Notes: generated by a model from the sequence alone, not told the origin. A DNA stretch of 14,704 nucleotides from an uncultured Clostridia bacterium (GCA_944393275.1 CALXZQ010000018.1:1-14704); one strand, 5' to 3'; shown: positions 1 to 7,720, numbered from the stretch's first letter. Made by a program: numbers and translations.

Positions 1-675
1 GATGCAGCAAGAGGAAAAATATTCACTAAATTAGGAAGAGAACTTTTAATAGCTGTAAAACAAGGAGGTCCTGACCCTGCAGGAAACTCTAAATTAAAAG
101 ATGTAATAGCTAAATGTAAGGCAAATAATATGCCAAATGATACAATAAATAATGCTATAAAAAAAGCTTCAGGAGCTGGAAATAATGAAAACTATGAAGA
201 AATAGTATATGAAGGATATGGCACAAATGGAGTTGCTGTTATAGTAGAAGCAAGTACAGATAATAGAAATAGAACAGCAGCAGATGTACGACATGTATTC
301 GATAAAGCAGGTGGAAATTTAGGAACAACAGGCTGTGTATCATATATGTTTAATAAAAAAGGTGTAATAGTAATAGACAAAGTGAATTCTAATCTAGATG
401 AAGATGAATTAATGCTATTAGCAATAGATAGTGGAGCAGAAGACTTTACATCAGAAGAAGAATGCTATGAAATAACTACAGCACCAGAAGACTTTTCAAA
501 GGTAAGAGAAGCATTAGAAAATGCGGGAGTTGAATTTGTAGAAGCAGAAGTACAAATGGTACCTAATACATATGTAAAATTAGATGAAAAAGGTGCAGAA
601 AAAATGGAAAGATTATTAAATAGTCTTGAGGATTTAGATGACGTAATGAATGTATATCATAACTGGGAAGAATAA
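1..675 (+). CDS. yebC: YebC/PmpR-family protein, 5' partial
   Basis: The frame is open from base 1 and gives 224 residues, starting [16 protein letters not shown] and ending at tandem TAA TAA codons. The family normally opens with a MAGHSKWANIKH-like segment just before this point, so about 15-20 N-terminal residues lie outside the window. An internal ATG at 130 is not the start, because the conserved [21 protein letters not shown] segment lies upstream of it. Other family-typical parts are [16 protein letters not shown], the [30 protein letters not shown] core and the C-terminal [25 protein letters not shown]. Members of this family are described as DNA-binding regulators (PmpR) or as translation factors that relieve ribosome stalling (the YebC/TACO1 family). 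The sequence alone does not say which applies here. The family assignment is very secure; the cellular role is less so. Confidence 0.96.
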   Translation, partial: DAARGKIFTKLGRELLIAVKQGGPDPAGNSKLKDVIAKCKANNMPNDTINNAIKKASGAGNNENYEEIVYEGYGTNGVAVIVEASTDNRNRTAADVRHVFDKAGGNLGTTGCVSYMFNKKGVIVIDKVNSNLDEDELMLLAIDSGAEDFTSEEECYEITTAPEDFSKVREALENAGVEFVEAEVQMVPNTYVKLDEKGAEKMERLLNSLEDLDDVMNVYHNWEE

Positions 676-696
676 TAAAAATAGTTCTAAAAATAT

Positions 697-739
697 AAAA
701 AAGAGCATATATATATTAATATATATATGCTCTTTTTTT
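697..739 (+). terminator. Rho-independent terminator after yebC
   Basis: Bases 697-738 form a perfect palindrome centred between 717 and 718. A GAGC/GCTC clamp (703-706 with 729-732) sits inside an A-run and T-run, with an alternating AT stem above it and a run of seven T at 733-739. The A-tract/T-tract symmetry means it could also terminate transcription from the other strand, although no gene is seen there. It separates yebC from the spoIIIA operon. Confidence 0.88.
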
Positions 740-771
740 ATTGATATAGGAGCAGAAACTGGAGATGGGCT

Positions 772-1677
772 ATGTATGAAGATATACTAAAGTATTTTAA
801 TAATAGAATAAGAGAAAAATTATTAGAGAATATAAGTGGAAAAGAAATACTAGAAGAAATAAGGTTGAGAAATAATAAACCAATTATATTAAAATTCTCA
901 GAAAGAGAAAATGTGTTAGAGCTTAATATAACAACACAAGATATTTTAGAAACATTAGAAAAGTTATGTGACAATTCAATATATTCTTATCAAACACAGA
1001 TATGTGAAGGATATATAACTGTAAAAGGTGGCCACAGAATAGGAATAACAGGAAATGTTGTTGGAGATGGACAAAGAGTAATTAATATAAATTATATATC
1101 AGGATTAAATTTTAGAATTGCAAGACAAATAATAGGAGCTGCAAATAAGGTTATGCCATATATTGTAGATGACGAAAGAGTATACAATACATTAATAATA
1201 TCTCCACCGGCTTCTGGTAAAACGACAATATTAAGAGATATTGTAAGACAAATAAGTGATATTACTAAAAGAACAGTAAGTGTAGTAGATGAAAGAGGAG
1301 AGATTGCAGCAATGTATAAAGGAAATGCTCAAAATGATATGGGAATAAGGACAGATGTACTAGATAATTGTCCAAAATCAATTGGAATGAAAATGATGAT
1401 ACGATCAATGTCACCAGAAGTCATAGTTGCAGATGAAATAGGAAAATATGAAGATATTGAGGCTATAAATTATGCAACATGTTCTGGAGTTAAAGGAATA
1501 TTTACGGCACATGGTAAAAATTTAAACGATATAGAATTAAATCCAGTCTTGAAAACATTATTAGATAATAGAATATTTGAAAGACTTATTTTCTTAAACA
1601 ATAAAATAAAAGGAGAAATTGATAAAGTTTATTGTCTAAATATAGAAGACAAAAAATATCAACTTTTAAAAAATTAG
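772..1677 (+). CDS. spoIIIAA: Stage III sporulation protein AA (SpoIIIAA), ATPase
   Basis: This 301-residue protein is the predicted ATPase of the SpoIIIA-SpoIIQ channel, which joins the mother cell to the engulfed forespore. It is related to secretion ATPases of the type II/IV kind. A Walker A loop, SPPASGKTT, lies at residues 144-152, and a Walker B strand, EVIVADEI, at about 216-223. Between them sits the family-typical VVDERGEIAAMYKGNAQNDMGIRTDVLDNCPK. The ISGLNFRIAR segment at about 109-118 and the FTAHG segment at about 244-248 also match the family. The start follows a GGAG at 761-764 with 7 nt spacing. The gene opens the operon, only 32 bp after the upstream terminator. It is slightly shorter than some homologues but appears complete. 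Confidence 0.96.
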   Translation: MYEDILKYFNNRIREKLLENISGKEILEEIRLRNNKPIILKFSERENVLELNITTQDILETLEKLCDNSIYSYQTQICEGYITVKGGHRIGITGNVVGDGQRVININYISGLNFRIARQIIGAANKVMPYIVDDERVYNTLIISPPASGKTTILRDIVRQISDITKRTVSVVDERGEIAAMYKGNAQNDMGIRTDVLDNCPKSIGMKMMIRSMSPEVIVADEIGKYEDIEAINYATCSGVKGIFTAHGKNLNDIELNPVLKTLLDNRIFERLIFLNNKIKGEIDKVYCLNIEDKKYQLLKN

Positions 1678-1730
1678 GTTCTAAAAATTAGTAAGCTTGA
1701 ATATAAATAATAAAAGGGAAGGAAGATATT

Positions 1731-2243
1731 ATGCAAATTATAAAAATATGTTTTTTGTTTTTAATATTTATTACATCTTCTAGAATTGGATACATAATGG
1801 CCAAGCAATATAGTAATAGAGTAGGAGATCTACAAGAAATGCAAAATGCACTTAGTATGTTGAAAACCAAAATGAGATATACATATGAAACAATACCAGA
1901 TATTTTTGTAGAAATATCTAAAACAACAAAAGAAAATATATCAAATATATTTACGAGTTCAATAAAATACATGAAACAAAATATGAATGCAGGACAAGCG
2001 TGGAGAAATTCAATAAATGATGGGAAAACATCATTTACAGAAGAAGATAAAACAATATTAATTAACATGGAAAAACTACTAGGAAAGACAGATTTGGAAG
2101 GACAAGTTGGAGAAATAGAAGCAACTAAAAAACTATTAGATGTACAAATTGATAAAGCGGAAAGAGAAAAGTTAAAGAATGAAAAATTATATAAAACTTT
2201 AGGAAATGTAATAGGTATTACTATAGTTATACTTTTGATTTAG
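1731..2243 (+). CDS. spoIIIAB: Stage III sporulation protein AB (SpoIIIAB)
   Basis: The 170-residue length is normal for SpoIIIAB, a mother-cell membrane component of the SpoIIIA-SpoIIQ complex with a fold like type II secretion GspF. A hydrophobic N-terminal segment (about residues 4-15) leads into SRIGYIMAKQYSNRVGDLQEMQNALSMLKTKM, a strongly family-like stretch. A mostly helical cytoplasmic region follows. The protein ends in a second hydrophobic segment, LGNVIGITIVILLI, at the extreme C-terminus, also typical. The ATG has a GGAAGGA-type ribosome binding site. The 53-bp gap after spoIIIAA is the longest within the operon; I see no terminator or convincing promoter in it. Confidence 0.94.
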   Translation: MQIIKICFLFLIFITSSRIGYIMAKQYSNRVGDLQEMQNALSMLKTKMRYTYETIPDIFVEISKTTKENISNIFTSSIKYMKQNMNAGQAWRNSINDGKTSFTEEDKTILINMEKLLGKTDLEGQVGEIEATKKLLDVQIDKAEREKLKNEKLYKTLGNVIGITIVILLI

Positions 2244-2256
2244 AAAGGAAAAAGTT

Positions 2257-2451
2257 ATGGATATTAATCTATTATTTAAAATAGCAGCTATAGGAATTTT
2301 AGTAGCAGTATTACATCAAGTTCTCGTAAGAGCAGGCAGAGAAGATCAAGCAATGATGACAACTCTAGGAGGACTAATAATTGTACTTACAATGGTAATC
2401 AAAGAAATAAGTTCATTATTTAATACAGTAAGAACTATTTTCAATTTATAA
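2257..2451 (+). CDS. spoIIIAC: Stage III sporulation protein AC (SpoIIIAC)
   Basis: This is a 64-residue, two-helix membrane protein, the usual size for SpoIIIAC. The first hydrophobic helix (about residues 5-24) leads to a polar turn, VRAGREDQAMM, which is the most recognisable family element. The second helix is about residues 35-50. It is a small integral membrane part of the feeding-tube channel in the mother-cell membrane. The start follows an AAAGGA-type site, and the gap after spoIIIAB is 13 bp, consistent with tight co-expression. Confidence 0.95.
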   Translation: MDINLLFKIAAIGILVAVLHQVLVRAGREDQAMMTTLGGLIIVLTMVIKEISSLFNTVRTIFNL

Positions 2452-2483
2452 TTACAAAATAATAAAAAGAGGTGGTAGTATAA

Positions 2484-2870
2484 ATGGAAATAGTTAAAAT
2501 ACTGGGAATAGGATTAATTTCTGTAATATTAATAATTGTTATAAAACAATATAAACCGGAGTTTTCTGTTTATATATCATTAATAGCAGGCGTCATTATT
2601 ATACTACTTATTATAGATAAGATTACAGGAATAATAGGATTACTAACTGCATTATCAACTAAAGTAAGTATAAATAGAGAATTTTTAGAGATATTATTGA
2701 AGATTACTGGAATAGCAATATTAACAGAATTTGCAGTAAGCATATGTAAAGATTTAGGAGAAAGTTCTATTGCAAATAAAATAGATCTAGGAGGTAAGAT
2801 ATTAATAATTTCAATATCAATTCCAATAATATCTAGCTTATTAGAAAGTGTAATAGAAATATTACCATAA
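2484..2870 (+). CDS. spoIIIAD: Stage III sporulation protein AD (SpoIIIAD)
   Basis: A 128-residue, multi-pass membrane protein with the length and pattern of SpoIIIAD. The N-terminal helix MEIVKILGIGLISVILIIVIKQ is followed by KPEFSVYISLIAG, a second helix, and a C-terminal half containing FLEILLKITGIAILTEFA and ICKDLGESSIANKIDLGGKI. The last two segments are diagnostic for the family. It is related in sequence pattern to SpoIIIAC and is part of the same mother-cell membrane complex. An AGAGGTGG ribosome binding site precedes the ATG, and spoIIIAE begins 10 bp after its stop. Confidence 0.95.
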   Translation: MEIVKILGIGLISVILIIVIKQYKPEFSVYISLIAGVIIILLIIDKITGIIGLLTALSTKVSINREFLEILLKITGIAILTEFAVSICKDLGESSIANKIDLGGKILIISISIPIISSLLESVIEILP

Positions 2871-2880
2871 AGGTGAATAT

Positions 2881-4033
2881 ATGAAAAAAATATTAAAAAT
2901 AACATTTCTATTGTTGCTTATAGTATTTGTATGTCAAAGAGTAGTACTTGCAGAAAATGAAGAAATTTTACAATCTCAAAAAGAAAGCTTGAATTTATCT
3001 GATTTTGTTTCAGAAGCACAAAGATATGTTGATGAAAATTTAGAAGGAGTAGATGTACAAGCTTTAATAAATTCTGCTATTACAGGAAAAATAGAAAATG
3101 AAAATGTATATAAAAGCCTATTTAATATTCTTGGCAAAGAAGTTAAAGATGCAATAAAAATAATGCGGAAGTATTTTAGTAATAGTTCTAATACATAGTG
3201 TTTTAAAAAGTATAAGTGATAGCTTAGAAAATAAAAGTGTTTCTCAAATTACATATTATGTTCAATATATTTTAATAGCTACAGTAATAATGTCTAATTT
3301 TGCAGATATTATTAAAATGACAAAAGATGCTATAGAAAATATGACAGGATTTATACAAATGCTTATACCACTCTTGATTACTCTTATGATAACTACTGGA
3401 AGTATAGTATCAGCAAATATCTTAGAACCAGTTATACTATTTGTAATAAATTTTATTTCAAACATTTTTCAATCAATAATAGTACCAGTAATTTTAGTTA
3501 GCACAGCGTTATCTATAATATCTAAAATTTCAGATAAAATAAAAATTGAAAGAATACCACAAATGTTAAAATCCAGTACAGTATGGGTTATAGGAATAAC
3601 TCTTACAATATTTGTAGGAATTCTTTCATTAGAAGGAACATTAAGTAGTAGTGTTGACGGAATAACAGCAAAGGCCACAAAAGCAGCAGTATCAAACTTT
3701 ATACCAGTGGTAGGAAAAATATTAGGAGATGCAGTAGATACTGTAATTGGATGTTCAACAATATTAAAAAATGCAGTTGGGATAGTTGGTTTAATTGTTA
3801 TTATAATAATTTGTATTGCACCAATTATAAAGCTTGCAGTAATTACCTTAACATATCAACTAACTGCAGCTATATGTGAACCAATAGCTGATGATAAAAT
3901 TGTAAAGCTATTAGGAGAAATGGGAGATACCTTTAAAATATTATTAGCAATTCTTTGTAGTATCTCAGTAATGCTAATTATTGGAATAACTTTAGTTTTA
4001 AAAATATCTAATAGTGGACTTATGTATAGGTAA
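2881..4033 (+). pseudogene. spoIIIAE: Stage III sporulation protein AE (SpoIIIAE), split by a +1 frameshift
   Basis: SpoIIIAE is the large polytopic membrane protein of the mother-cell channel. Two open pieces together make it. Residues 1-105 (2881-3198) have a signal peptide ending near VVLA and then an extracytoplasmic region. The rest is in the +1 frame, which is open from 3164 to the TAA at 4031-4033. That frame holds the multi-pass core, including MTGFIQMLIPLLITLMITTGS, LEGTLSSSVDGITAKATKAAVSNFIPVVGKILGDAVDT and CEPIADDKIVKLLGEMGD. The first ATG in the second frame is at 3290, but family-like sequence (GSILVIVLIHSVLKSISDS) begins upstream at 3167, so the second piece is not an independent gene. 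Removing one base near 3166 gives a single 383-residue protein, near the usual length. As written the gene is broken. A sequencing or assembly error is the simplest explanation, because the rest of the operon is intact. Confidence 0.9.
3161..3198 (+). other. spoIIIAE: Frameshift window in spoIIIAE
   Basis: The upstream reading frame runs to TAG at 3196-3198. The downstream frame is blocked by TAA at 3161-3163, so the frame change must fall within 3164-3195. Reading ATG (3163-3165) and then skipping C3166 to GGA (3167-3169) joins IKIM directly to GSILVIVLIHS, the expected start of a membrane helix. Without the skip the frame gives MRKYFSNSSNT, which is polar and unlike the family. The A-run at 3155-3159 cannot be the site, because it lies upstream of the blocking TAA. 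Confidence 0.85.
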
Positions 4034-4036
4034 ACG

Positions 4037-4041
4037 AAGGG
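4037..4041 (+). promoter_or_regulatory. Ribosome binding site fixing the spoIIIAF start
   Basis: AAGGG with 8 nt spacing to the ATG at 4050 supports that start over the in-frame ATG at 4014. The latter would lie inside the end of spoIIIAE and has no comparable site. Confidence 0.65.
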
Positions 4042-4049
4042 ATTTTAAT

Positions 4050-4649
4050 ATGGTAGGATGGATAAGTAATTGGGCAAAAGGAATTATTATGGCAGTAATT
4101 ATTGCCACCATTATAGAAATGATATTACCAGAAGGTAAAAATAAAAAGTATATAAAATTAGTTATAGGAGTTTATATACTTTTTTCAATAATTACTCCAA
4201 TTGTATCTGCAATTAAGGGAAAGGATTTTGAATTTGATCCAGATGATTATGAAAAATATTTTAATACTACATATCAAGTTACATCAAATGAATTAACTAA
4301 AAGTAATGATAATAATATTGAAAAAATATACACTGAAAATATAAAAACAGATATTAAACAAAAATTAAGCAATAAAGGATATAAAGTAAATGAACTAGAA
4401 ATTGAAATTAATACGAGAGAAGAAAATTATGGAAATATAGATAAAATAACAATGAAAATAGATAGAAGTGATATAGAGGAAACAAAAACAATAAATGATA
4501 TATCTGTAAATAAAATAGAAATAAATAATAATACCAGCAATAAGGTTGAAGAAAAGAAAAGTAATGTAACTAATTTAGAAATAAAAGAACTTAAAGAATA
4601 TTTGAGTAATACATATAGTATTGCTGAAAAATATATTCAAATAAACTGA
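4050..4649 (+). CDS. spoIIIAF: Stage III sporulation protein AF (SpoIIIAF)
   Basis: From the ATG at 4050 this gene encodes 199 residues, a normal SpoIIIAF length. The N-terminus has two membrane helices, GIIMAVIIATIIEMILP and YIKLVIGVYILFSIITPIVSAI, joined by the family-typical EGKNKKYIKLVIG. A polar, lysine- and asparagine-rich region follows and faces away from the membrane. The open frame extends upstream to an ATG at 4014, but that would add a 12-residue overlap with spoIIIAE and displace the conserved MVGWISNW start, so 4050 is preferred. SpoIIIAF is a membrane component of the mother-cell part of the SpoIIIA-SpoIIQ complex. spoIIIAG follows after 13 bp. Confidence 0.92.
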   Translation: MVGWISNWAKGIIMAVIIATIIEMILPEGKNKKYIKLVIGVYILFSIITPIVSAIKGKDFEFDPDDYEKYFNTTYQVTSNELTKSNDNNIEKIYTENIKTDIKQKLSNKGYKVNELEIEINTREENYGNIDKITMKIDRSDIEETKTINDISVNKIEINNNTSNKVEEKKSNVTNLEIKELKEYLSNTYSIAEKYIQIN

Positions 4650-4662
4650 AAGGAGAAGAGAT

Positions 4663-5283
4663 ATGGGAGAGAAGTTTCAAAAAATAAAAGGTGTAGTAAT
4701 AAATAAAAGCGACGTAAAAGATAATAAAAAGAAAATAGAAAATTTAGTGGTTTTTATAATTATTTTAATAGTTACTATAATTGCAATTAATGCTATATGG
4801 AATACAGATAACAAAGAGTCAAATACAAATCTGGATACTGATAAGCAATTAGCGAAAACAGATGAACCTATAGATGAAGAAATTACTAGTGAAGATAAAT
4901 TAAGAACAAATTTAAAAAATATATTAGAAAAAATTAATGGAGTTGGGCAAGTGGATGTATTAATAACATATTCAGAAAGTAGTCAAATTGTTGCAATGTA
5001 CAATGAAAATACCAAAGAAACATCTACAGAAGAGAAAGATGAAACAGGAGGGACAAGAGTTATAAAAGAGAGTGATACTCAAAAAGATGTTATATATGAA
5101 GAAGATAATGGAGAGAAAAAACCAATTACACAAAAAACAGTAATGCCTAAAATTGAAGGAGCAATAATTACTGCTCAAGGAGCATCAAATGCAGATGTAA
5201 AAACTAATATTATACAGGCTGTAGAAGCAGTAACAGGACTTGCAACACACAAAATTCAAGTTTTTGAAATGATTGTTAAGTAA
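4663..5283 (+). CDS. spoIIIAG: Stage III sporulation protein AG (SpoIIIAG)
   Basis: This 206-residue protein has a cytoplasmic basic N-terminus, one membrane helix at about residues 27-45, an acidic linker, and then an extracytoplasmic ring-building domain. Family-typical elements are LRTNLKNILEKINGVGQVDVLITY and the C-terminal PKIEGAIITAQGASNADVKTNIIQAVEAVTGLATHKIQVFEM. In known systems SpoIIIAG forms a large ring in the space between mother cell and forespore. The segment between the two conserved parts (about residues 120-165) is rich in Glu, Asp, Lys and Thr. A GGAG-type ribosome binding site precedes the ATG. The next gene starts 11 bp after the stop. Confidence 0.95.
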   Translation: MGEKFQKIKGVVINKSDVKDNKKKIENLVVFIIILIVTIIAINAIWNTDNKESNTNLDTDKQLAKTDEPIDEEITSEDKLRTNLKNILEKINGVGQVDVLITYSESSQIVAMYNENTKETSTEEKDETGGTRVIKESDTQKDVIYEEDNGEKKPITQKTVMPKIEGAIITAQGASNADVKTNIIQAVEAVTGLATHKIQVFEMIVK

Positions 5284-5294
5284 AGGAGGATATT

Positions 5295-5909
5295 ATGAAA
5301 ACTATTAAAAAAAACCAAGTAATTATTTTTGTAACAGCATTAATGCTAATAGTAGCAGGATACTTAAATTATAATACAAATTTAGAAAATACACCAGTTT
5401 CTGCAGAAGGAGTGCAAAATGAAGTTGTTAATCAAACAGAAGAAGCTAAATTAGTAAATTCTAATACAGAAATAGAGGAGAATAACAATACAAGTAATAG
5501 CAACACTTCAAATAGTATAGCTGCAAAGGAAGATAATACCATAGAAACAAGTTCAAAAACTAAAGATGAGTATTTTACAACATCAAAACTAGGAAGAGAT
5601 ACAATGTATTCTCAGATGATAGAAAGCTATCAAAAAATAATTGATAATAACGGAATATCACAAGAACAAAAAACAGTAGCAACAGAAGAAATAACTAAAA
5701 TTAACACTACTAAAAATGCTATAATGATAGCAGAGAATTTAATAAAAACAAAAGGATTTGAAGATGTTGTTATATTTGTTAACGATAAAAGTGTAAGTGT
5801 AATTTTGAAATCTGAACAACTAAAACAGGAACAAATTGCACAGGTTCAGAATATAGTTACAAGAGAATTAAATTGTAATATCGAAGATGTACATATAAGT
5901 AATAAATAA
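5295..5909 (+). CDS. spoIIIAH: Stage III sporulation protein AH (SpoIIIAH)
   Basis: This 204-residue, single-pass membrane protein has its helix at about residues 8-24. An Asn/Thr/Ser/Glu-rich linker runs to about residue 92. The C-terminal domain starts near TSKLGRDTMYSQMIESYQKI and contains NAIMIAENLIKTKGFEDVVIFVNDKSVSVIL. This domain belongs to the YscJ/FliF-like family and, in Bacillus, contacts forespore SpoIIQ across the intermembrane space. No spoIIQ is visible in this window. A strong AAAGGAGG site precedes the ATG. The gene closes the operon: a terminator begins a few bases after the stop. Confidence 0.94.
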   Translation: MKTIKKNQVIIFVTALMLIVAGYLNYNTNLENTPVSAEGVQNEVVNQTEEAKLVNSNTEIEENNNTSNSNTSNSIAAKEDNTIETSSKTKDEYFTTSKLGRDTMYSQMIESYQKIIDNNGISQEQKTVATEEITKINTTKNAIMIAENLIKTKGFEDVVIFVNDKSVSVILKSEQLKQEQIAQVQNIVTRELNCNIEDVHISNK

Positions 5910-5913
5910 ATTT

Positions 5914-5955
5914 AAAATACTATTCTTATCAAATTAATAAGAATAGTATTTTTTA
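5914..5955 (+). terminator. Rho-independent terminator ending the spoIIIA operon
   Basis: A perfect 16-bp stem (5914-5929 with 5937-5952) encloses the 7-nt loop CAAATTA. Its 3' arm ends in a T-rich run at 5949-5954. It starts directly after the spoIIIAH stop and isolates the sporulation operon from the housekeeping genes downstream. Confidence 0.88.
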
Positions 5956-5977
5956 TTTAAATATTTTTAAATAGATG

Positions 5978-6006
5978 TTGATTTTCTTAAAGATTACAAT
6001 TAAAAT
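5978..6006 (+). promoter_or_regulatory. Candidate sigma-A promoter upstream of trmL
   Basis: TTGATT (5978-5983) and TAAAAT (6001-6006) are separated by exactly 17 bp. They match 4 of 6 and 5 of 6 consensus positions. The site lies between the spoIIIA terminator and trmL, where a new transcript must begin. AT-rich sequence makes chance matches likely, so confidence is moderate. Confidence 0.5.
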
Positions 6007-6048
6007 ATATATGTTAGAAAGATACTACTATTGTAAGGAGATGACGAA

Positions 6049-6546
6049 ATGAAACTAAATATTGTTTTAGTTGAACCGGAGATACCACAAAATACAGGAA
6101 ACATAGTAAGAACTTGTGCTGCTACAGGAGCAAAACTACATTTAGTAAGACCATTTGGTTTTCAGATATCAGATAGATATTTAAAAAGAGCCGGATTGGA
6201 TTATTGGGATAAATTAGAAATAGAAGAACATGACTCTTTCAATGAATTCTTAAAAAAGTATAATCCAAATGAAAATAATATGTTTTTTGTGACATCAAAG
6301 GGAACACATAAATACACTGAACCTGACTACAGCAAAATGGAAGAAATATTTATTTTGTTTGGTAAAGAAACAAAGGGATTGTCAGAAGATATTATGAAGC
6401 AATATCTTGATAAAACAGTTAGAATTCCGATGATTGAAGGTATAAGATGTTTAAATTTATCAAATGCCGTTGCAATAGTAACTTACGAAATATTAAGACA
6501 AACAGGCTTTAAAAATCTAAAAGAAACAAGTGAAAAATTAATGTAA
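6049..6546 (+). CDS. trmL: tRNA (cytidine(34)-2'-O)-methyltransferase TrmL
   Basis: This 165-residue SPOUT-family methyltransferase is predicted to place a 2'-O-methyl group on the wobble base of leucine tRNAs, using S-adenosylmethionine. The N-terminal EPEIPQNTGNIVRTCAATGAKLHLV (about residues 9-33) is nearly a signature for this family. The knot that binds the cofactor is visible as LFGKETKGLS (103-112) and RIPMIEGIRCLNLSNAVAIVTYEILRQ (125-151). The start has AAGGAG about 8 nt upstream. It is the first gene after the spoIIIA terminator and likely heads the following run of genes. The phosphofructokinase gene begins 16 bp after its stop. Confidence 0.95.
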   Translation: MKLNIVLVEPEIPQNTGNIVRTCAATGAKLHLVRPFGFQISDRYLKRAGLDYWDKLEIEEHDSFNEFLKKYNPNENNMFFVTSKGTHKYTEPDYSKMEEIFILFGKETKGLSEDIMKQYLDKTVRIPMIEGIRCLNLSNAVAIVTYEILRQTGFKNLKETSEKLM

Positions 6547-6562
6547 TAGGGAGGAAAAGAAT

Positions 6563-7705
6563 ATGATTAAAAAAGTTGCAATTTTAGCTAATGGTGGAGA
6601 TGTATCAGGATTAAATGCAGTAATACGTGCAATTAAAAAAACTGCAGAAGTAAATGGAATAGAATGTTATGGTTATATAGATGGCTATAGAGGATTAGTT
6701 AATAATAATTATATAAGATTAGATGGAAACCCAAAAGCATCAGGAATTCTACAAAAAGGAGGAGCTATTATAGGATCTTCAACAAATGCAATAGTATTCC
6801 ATTATAAAGTAGAAAACCCAGATGGAACGATAGAATATAAAGATTTATCAGACCAATGTGTTCAAAATGTAAAAGATGCAGGCTTTGATTGTGTTTTTAC
6901 ATTAGGAGGAGATAGTACGCAAAAAGGAGCAAGAGACCTTTTTATAAAAGGAATAAATGTTATAGGTGTTCCAAAGACAATTGATAATGATGTTGCTTGT
7001 ACAGACGTTACATTTGGATATAATACAGCAGTGTCAGTTGCAACAGAAGCAATAGATAGATTACATACAACAGCAGAAACACATGATAGAATAATGGTAC
7101 TAGAAGTAATGGGAAGATCAGCCGGATGGATAGCACTAGAATCAGCAATTGCAGGAGGAGCTGATGTAGCATTAATCCCAGAAATTCCTTATGATATTAA
7201 TAAAGCAGCAGAAGCAATTAAAAAAAGGATAGCAGTAGGAAAGAGATTTAGTGTAGTTGTTGTATCAGAAGGTGCATTCCCTAAGGGTGGAGAAGCAACT
7301 TCACATGCAGCAGAAGGAATAGATGATAAAGCAGGAATAAGTATTAAATATGGTGGAGAAGGACAAAGAGTAGCAAAAATGCTTCAAGAATTAACAGGAT
7401 TAGAAGCTAGATGCACAATATTAGGATATATGCAAAGAGGTGGAACTCCAACAGCATATGATAGAGTGTTATCTACTAAATATGGAGCTAAAGCAATGGA
7501 ACTAGCAATGGAAGGAAAATTTGGAGTACTTACTGTATTAAAAAACGGAAAGTTAGATTATGTTAACCTAGAAGAAGTGGTAGGCAATAACAAAGAATTA
7601 GGAGCTGTGCAAGGAGGAACAGAAAATAGTAATGTAAGAAATGTTACTATGGATAATGACTTAGTAAAAACAGCTCTAGACATAGGAATATGTTTAGGAA
7701 AATAG
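6563..7705 (+). CDS. pfkA: 6-phosphofructokinase, phosphoryl donor uncertain
   Basis: This 380-residue phosphofructokinase makes fructose 1,6-bisphosphate in glycolysis. The nucleotide-binding start is ANGGDVSGLNAVIRA (residues 9-23). The catalytic PKTIDND is at 137-143, with D141 as the expected base, and MGRSAGW at 183-189. Two positions normally tell ATP from pyrophosphate enzymes. The residue after GGD (115-117) is Gly in ATP enzymes and Asp in PPi enzymes, but here it is Ser118 (GGDSTQKGA). The residue before TIDND is Lys138, as in PPi enzymes and in a group of plant/trypanosome-type ATP enzymes. The donor therefore cannot be called. At 380 residues it is longer than the classic bacterial PfkA (about 320). 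A GGGAGG-type site lies 5' of the ATG. The stop precedes argS by 26 bp. Confidence 0.92.
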   Translation: MIKKVAILANGGDVSGLNAVIRAIKKTAEVNGIECYGYIDGYRGLVNNNYIRLDGNPKASGILQKGGAIIGSSTNAIVFHYKVENPDGTIEYKDLSDQCVQNVKDAGFDCVFTLGGDSTQKGARDLFIKGINVIGVPKTIDNDVACTDVTFGYNTAVSVATEAIDRLHTTAETHDRIMVLEVMGRSAGWIALESAIAGGADVALIPEIPYDINKAAEAIKKRIAVGKRFSVVVVSEGAFPKGGEATSHAAEGIDDKAGISIKYGGEGQRVAKMLQELTGLEARCTILGYMQRGGTPTAYDRVLSTKYGAKAMELAMEGKFGVLTVLKNGKLDYVNLEEVVGNNKELGAVQGGTENSNVRNVTMDNDLVKTALDIGICLGK

Positions 7706-7720
7706 ATGGCAATAATGAAA

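Noticed and set aside
676..716. SigE-type promoter for spoIIIA using the CATATATAT inside the hairpin
   Set aside because: No acceptable -35 element at the right spacing, and alternating AT sequence matches by chance.
684..1688. Repeated GTTCTAAAAAT just after yebC (684-694) and spoIIIAA (1678-1688)
   Set aside because: Only two short copies in very AT-rich DNA, with no further copies or pairing seen; most likely chance.
3150..3170. Programmed +1 frameshift site for spoIIIAE
   Set aside because: No stop-codon slip site, internal Shine-Dalgarno arrangement or stable downstream structure is evident, and spoIIIAE is not known to be recoded. Error or mutation is simpler.
3290..4033. Independent membrane-protein gene starting at the ATG at 3290
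   Set aside because: Family-like SpoIIIAE sequence is already present in the same frame from 3167, before this ATG, and no ribosome binding site precedes it. It is the C-terminal piece of a frameshifted gene.
4014..4049. Longer spoIIIAF starting at ATG 4014
   Set aside because: It would overlap the end of spoIIIAE without a ribosome binding site; MVGWISNW at 4050 is the family-like start.
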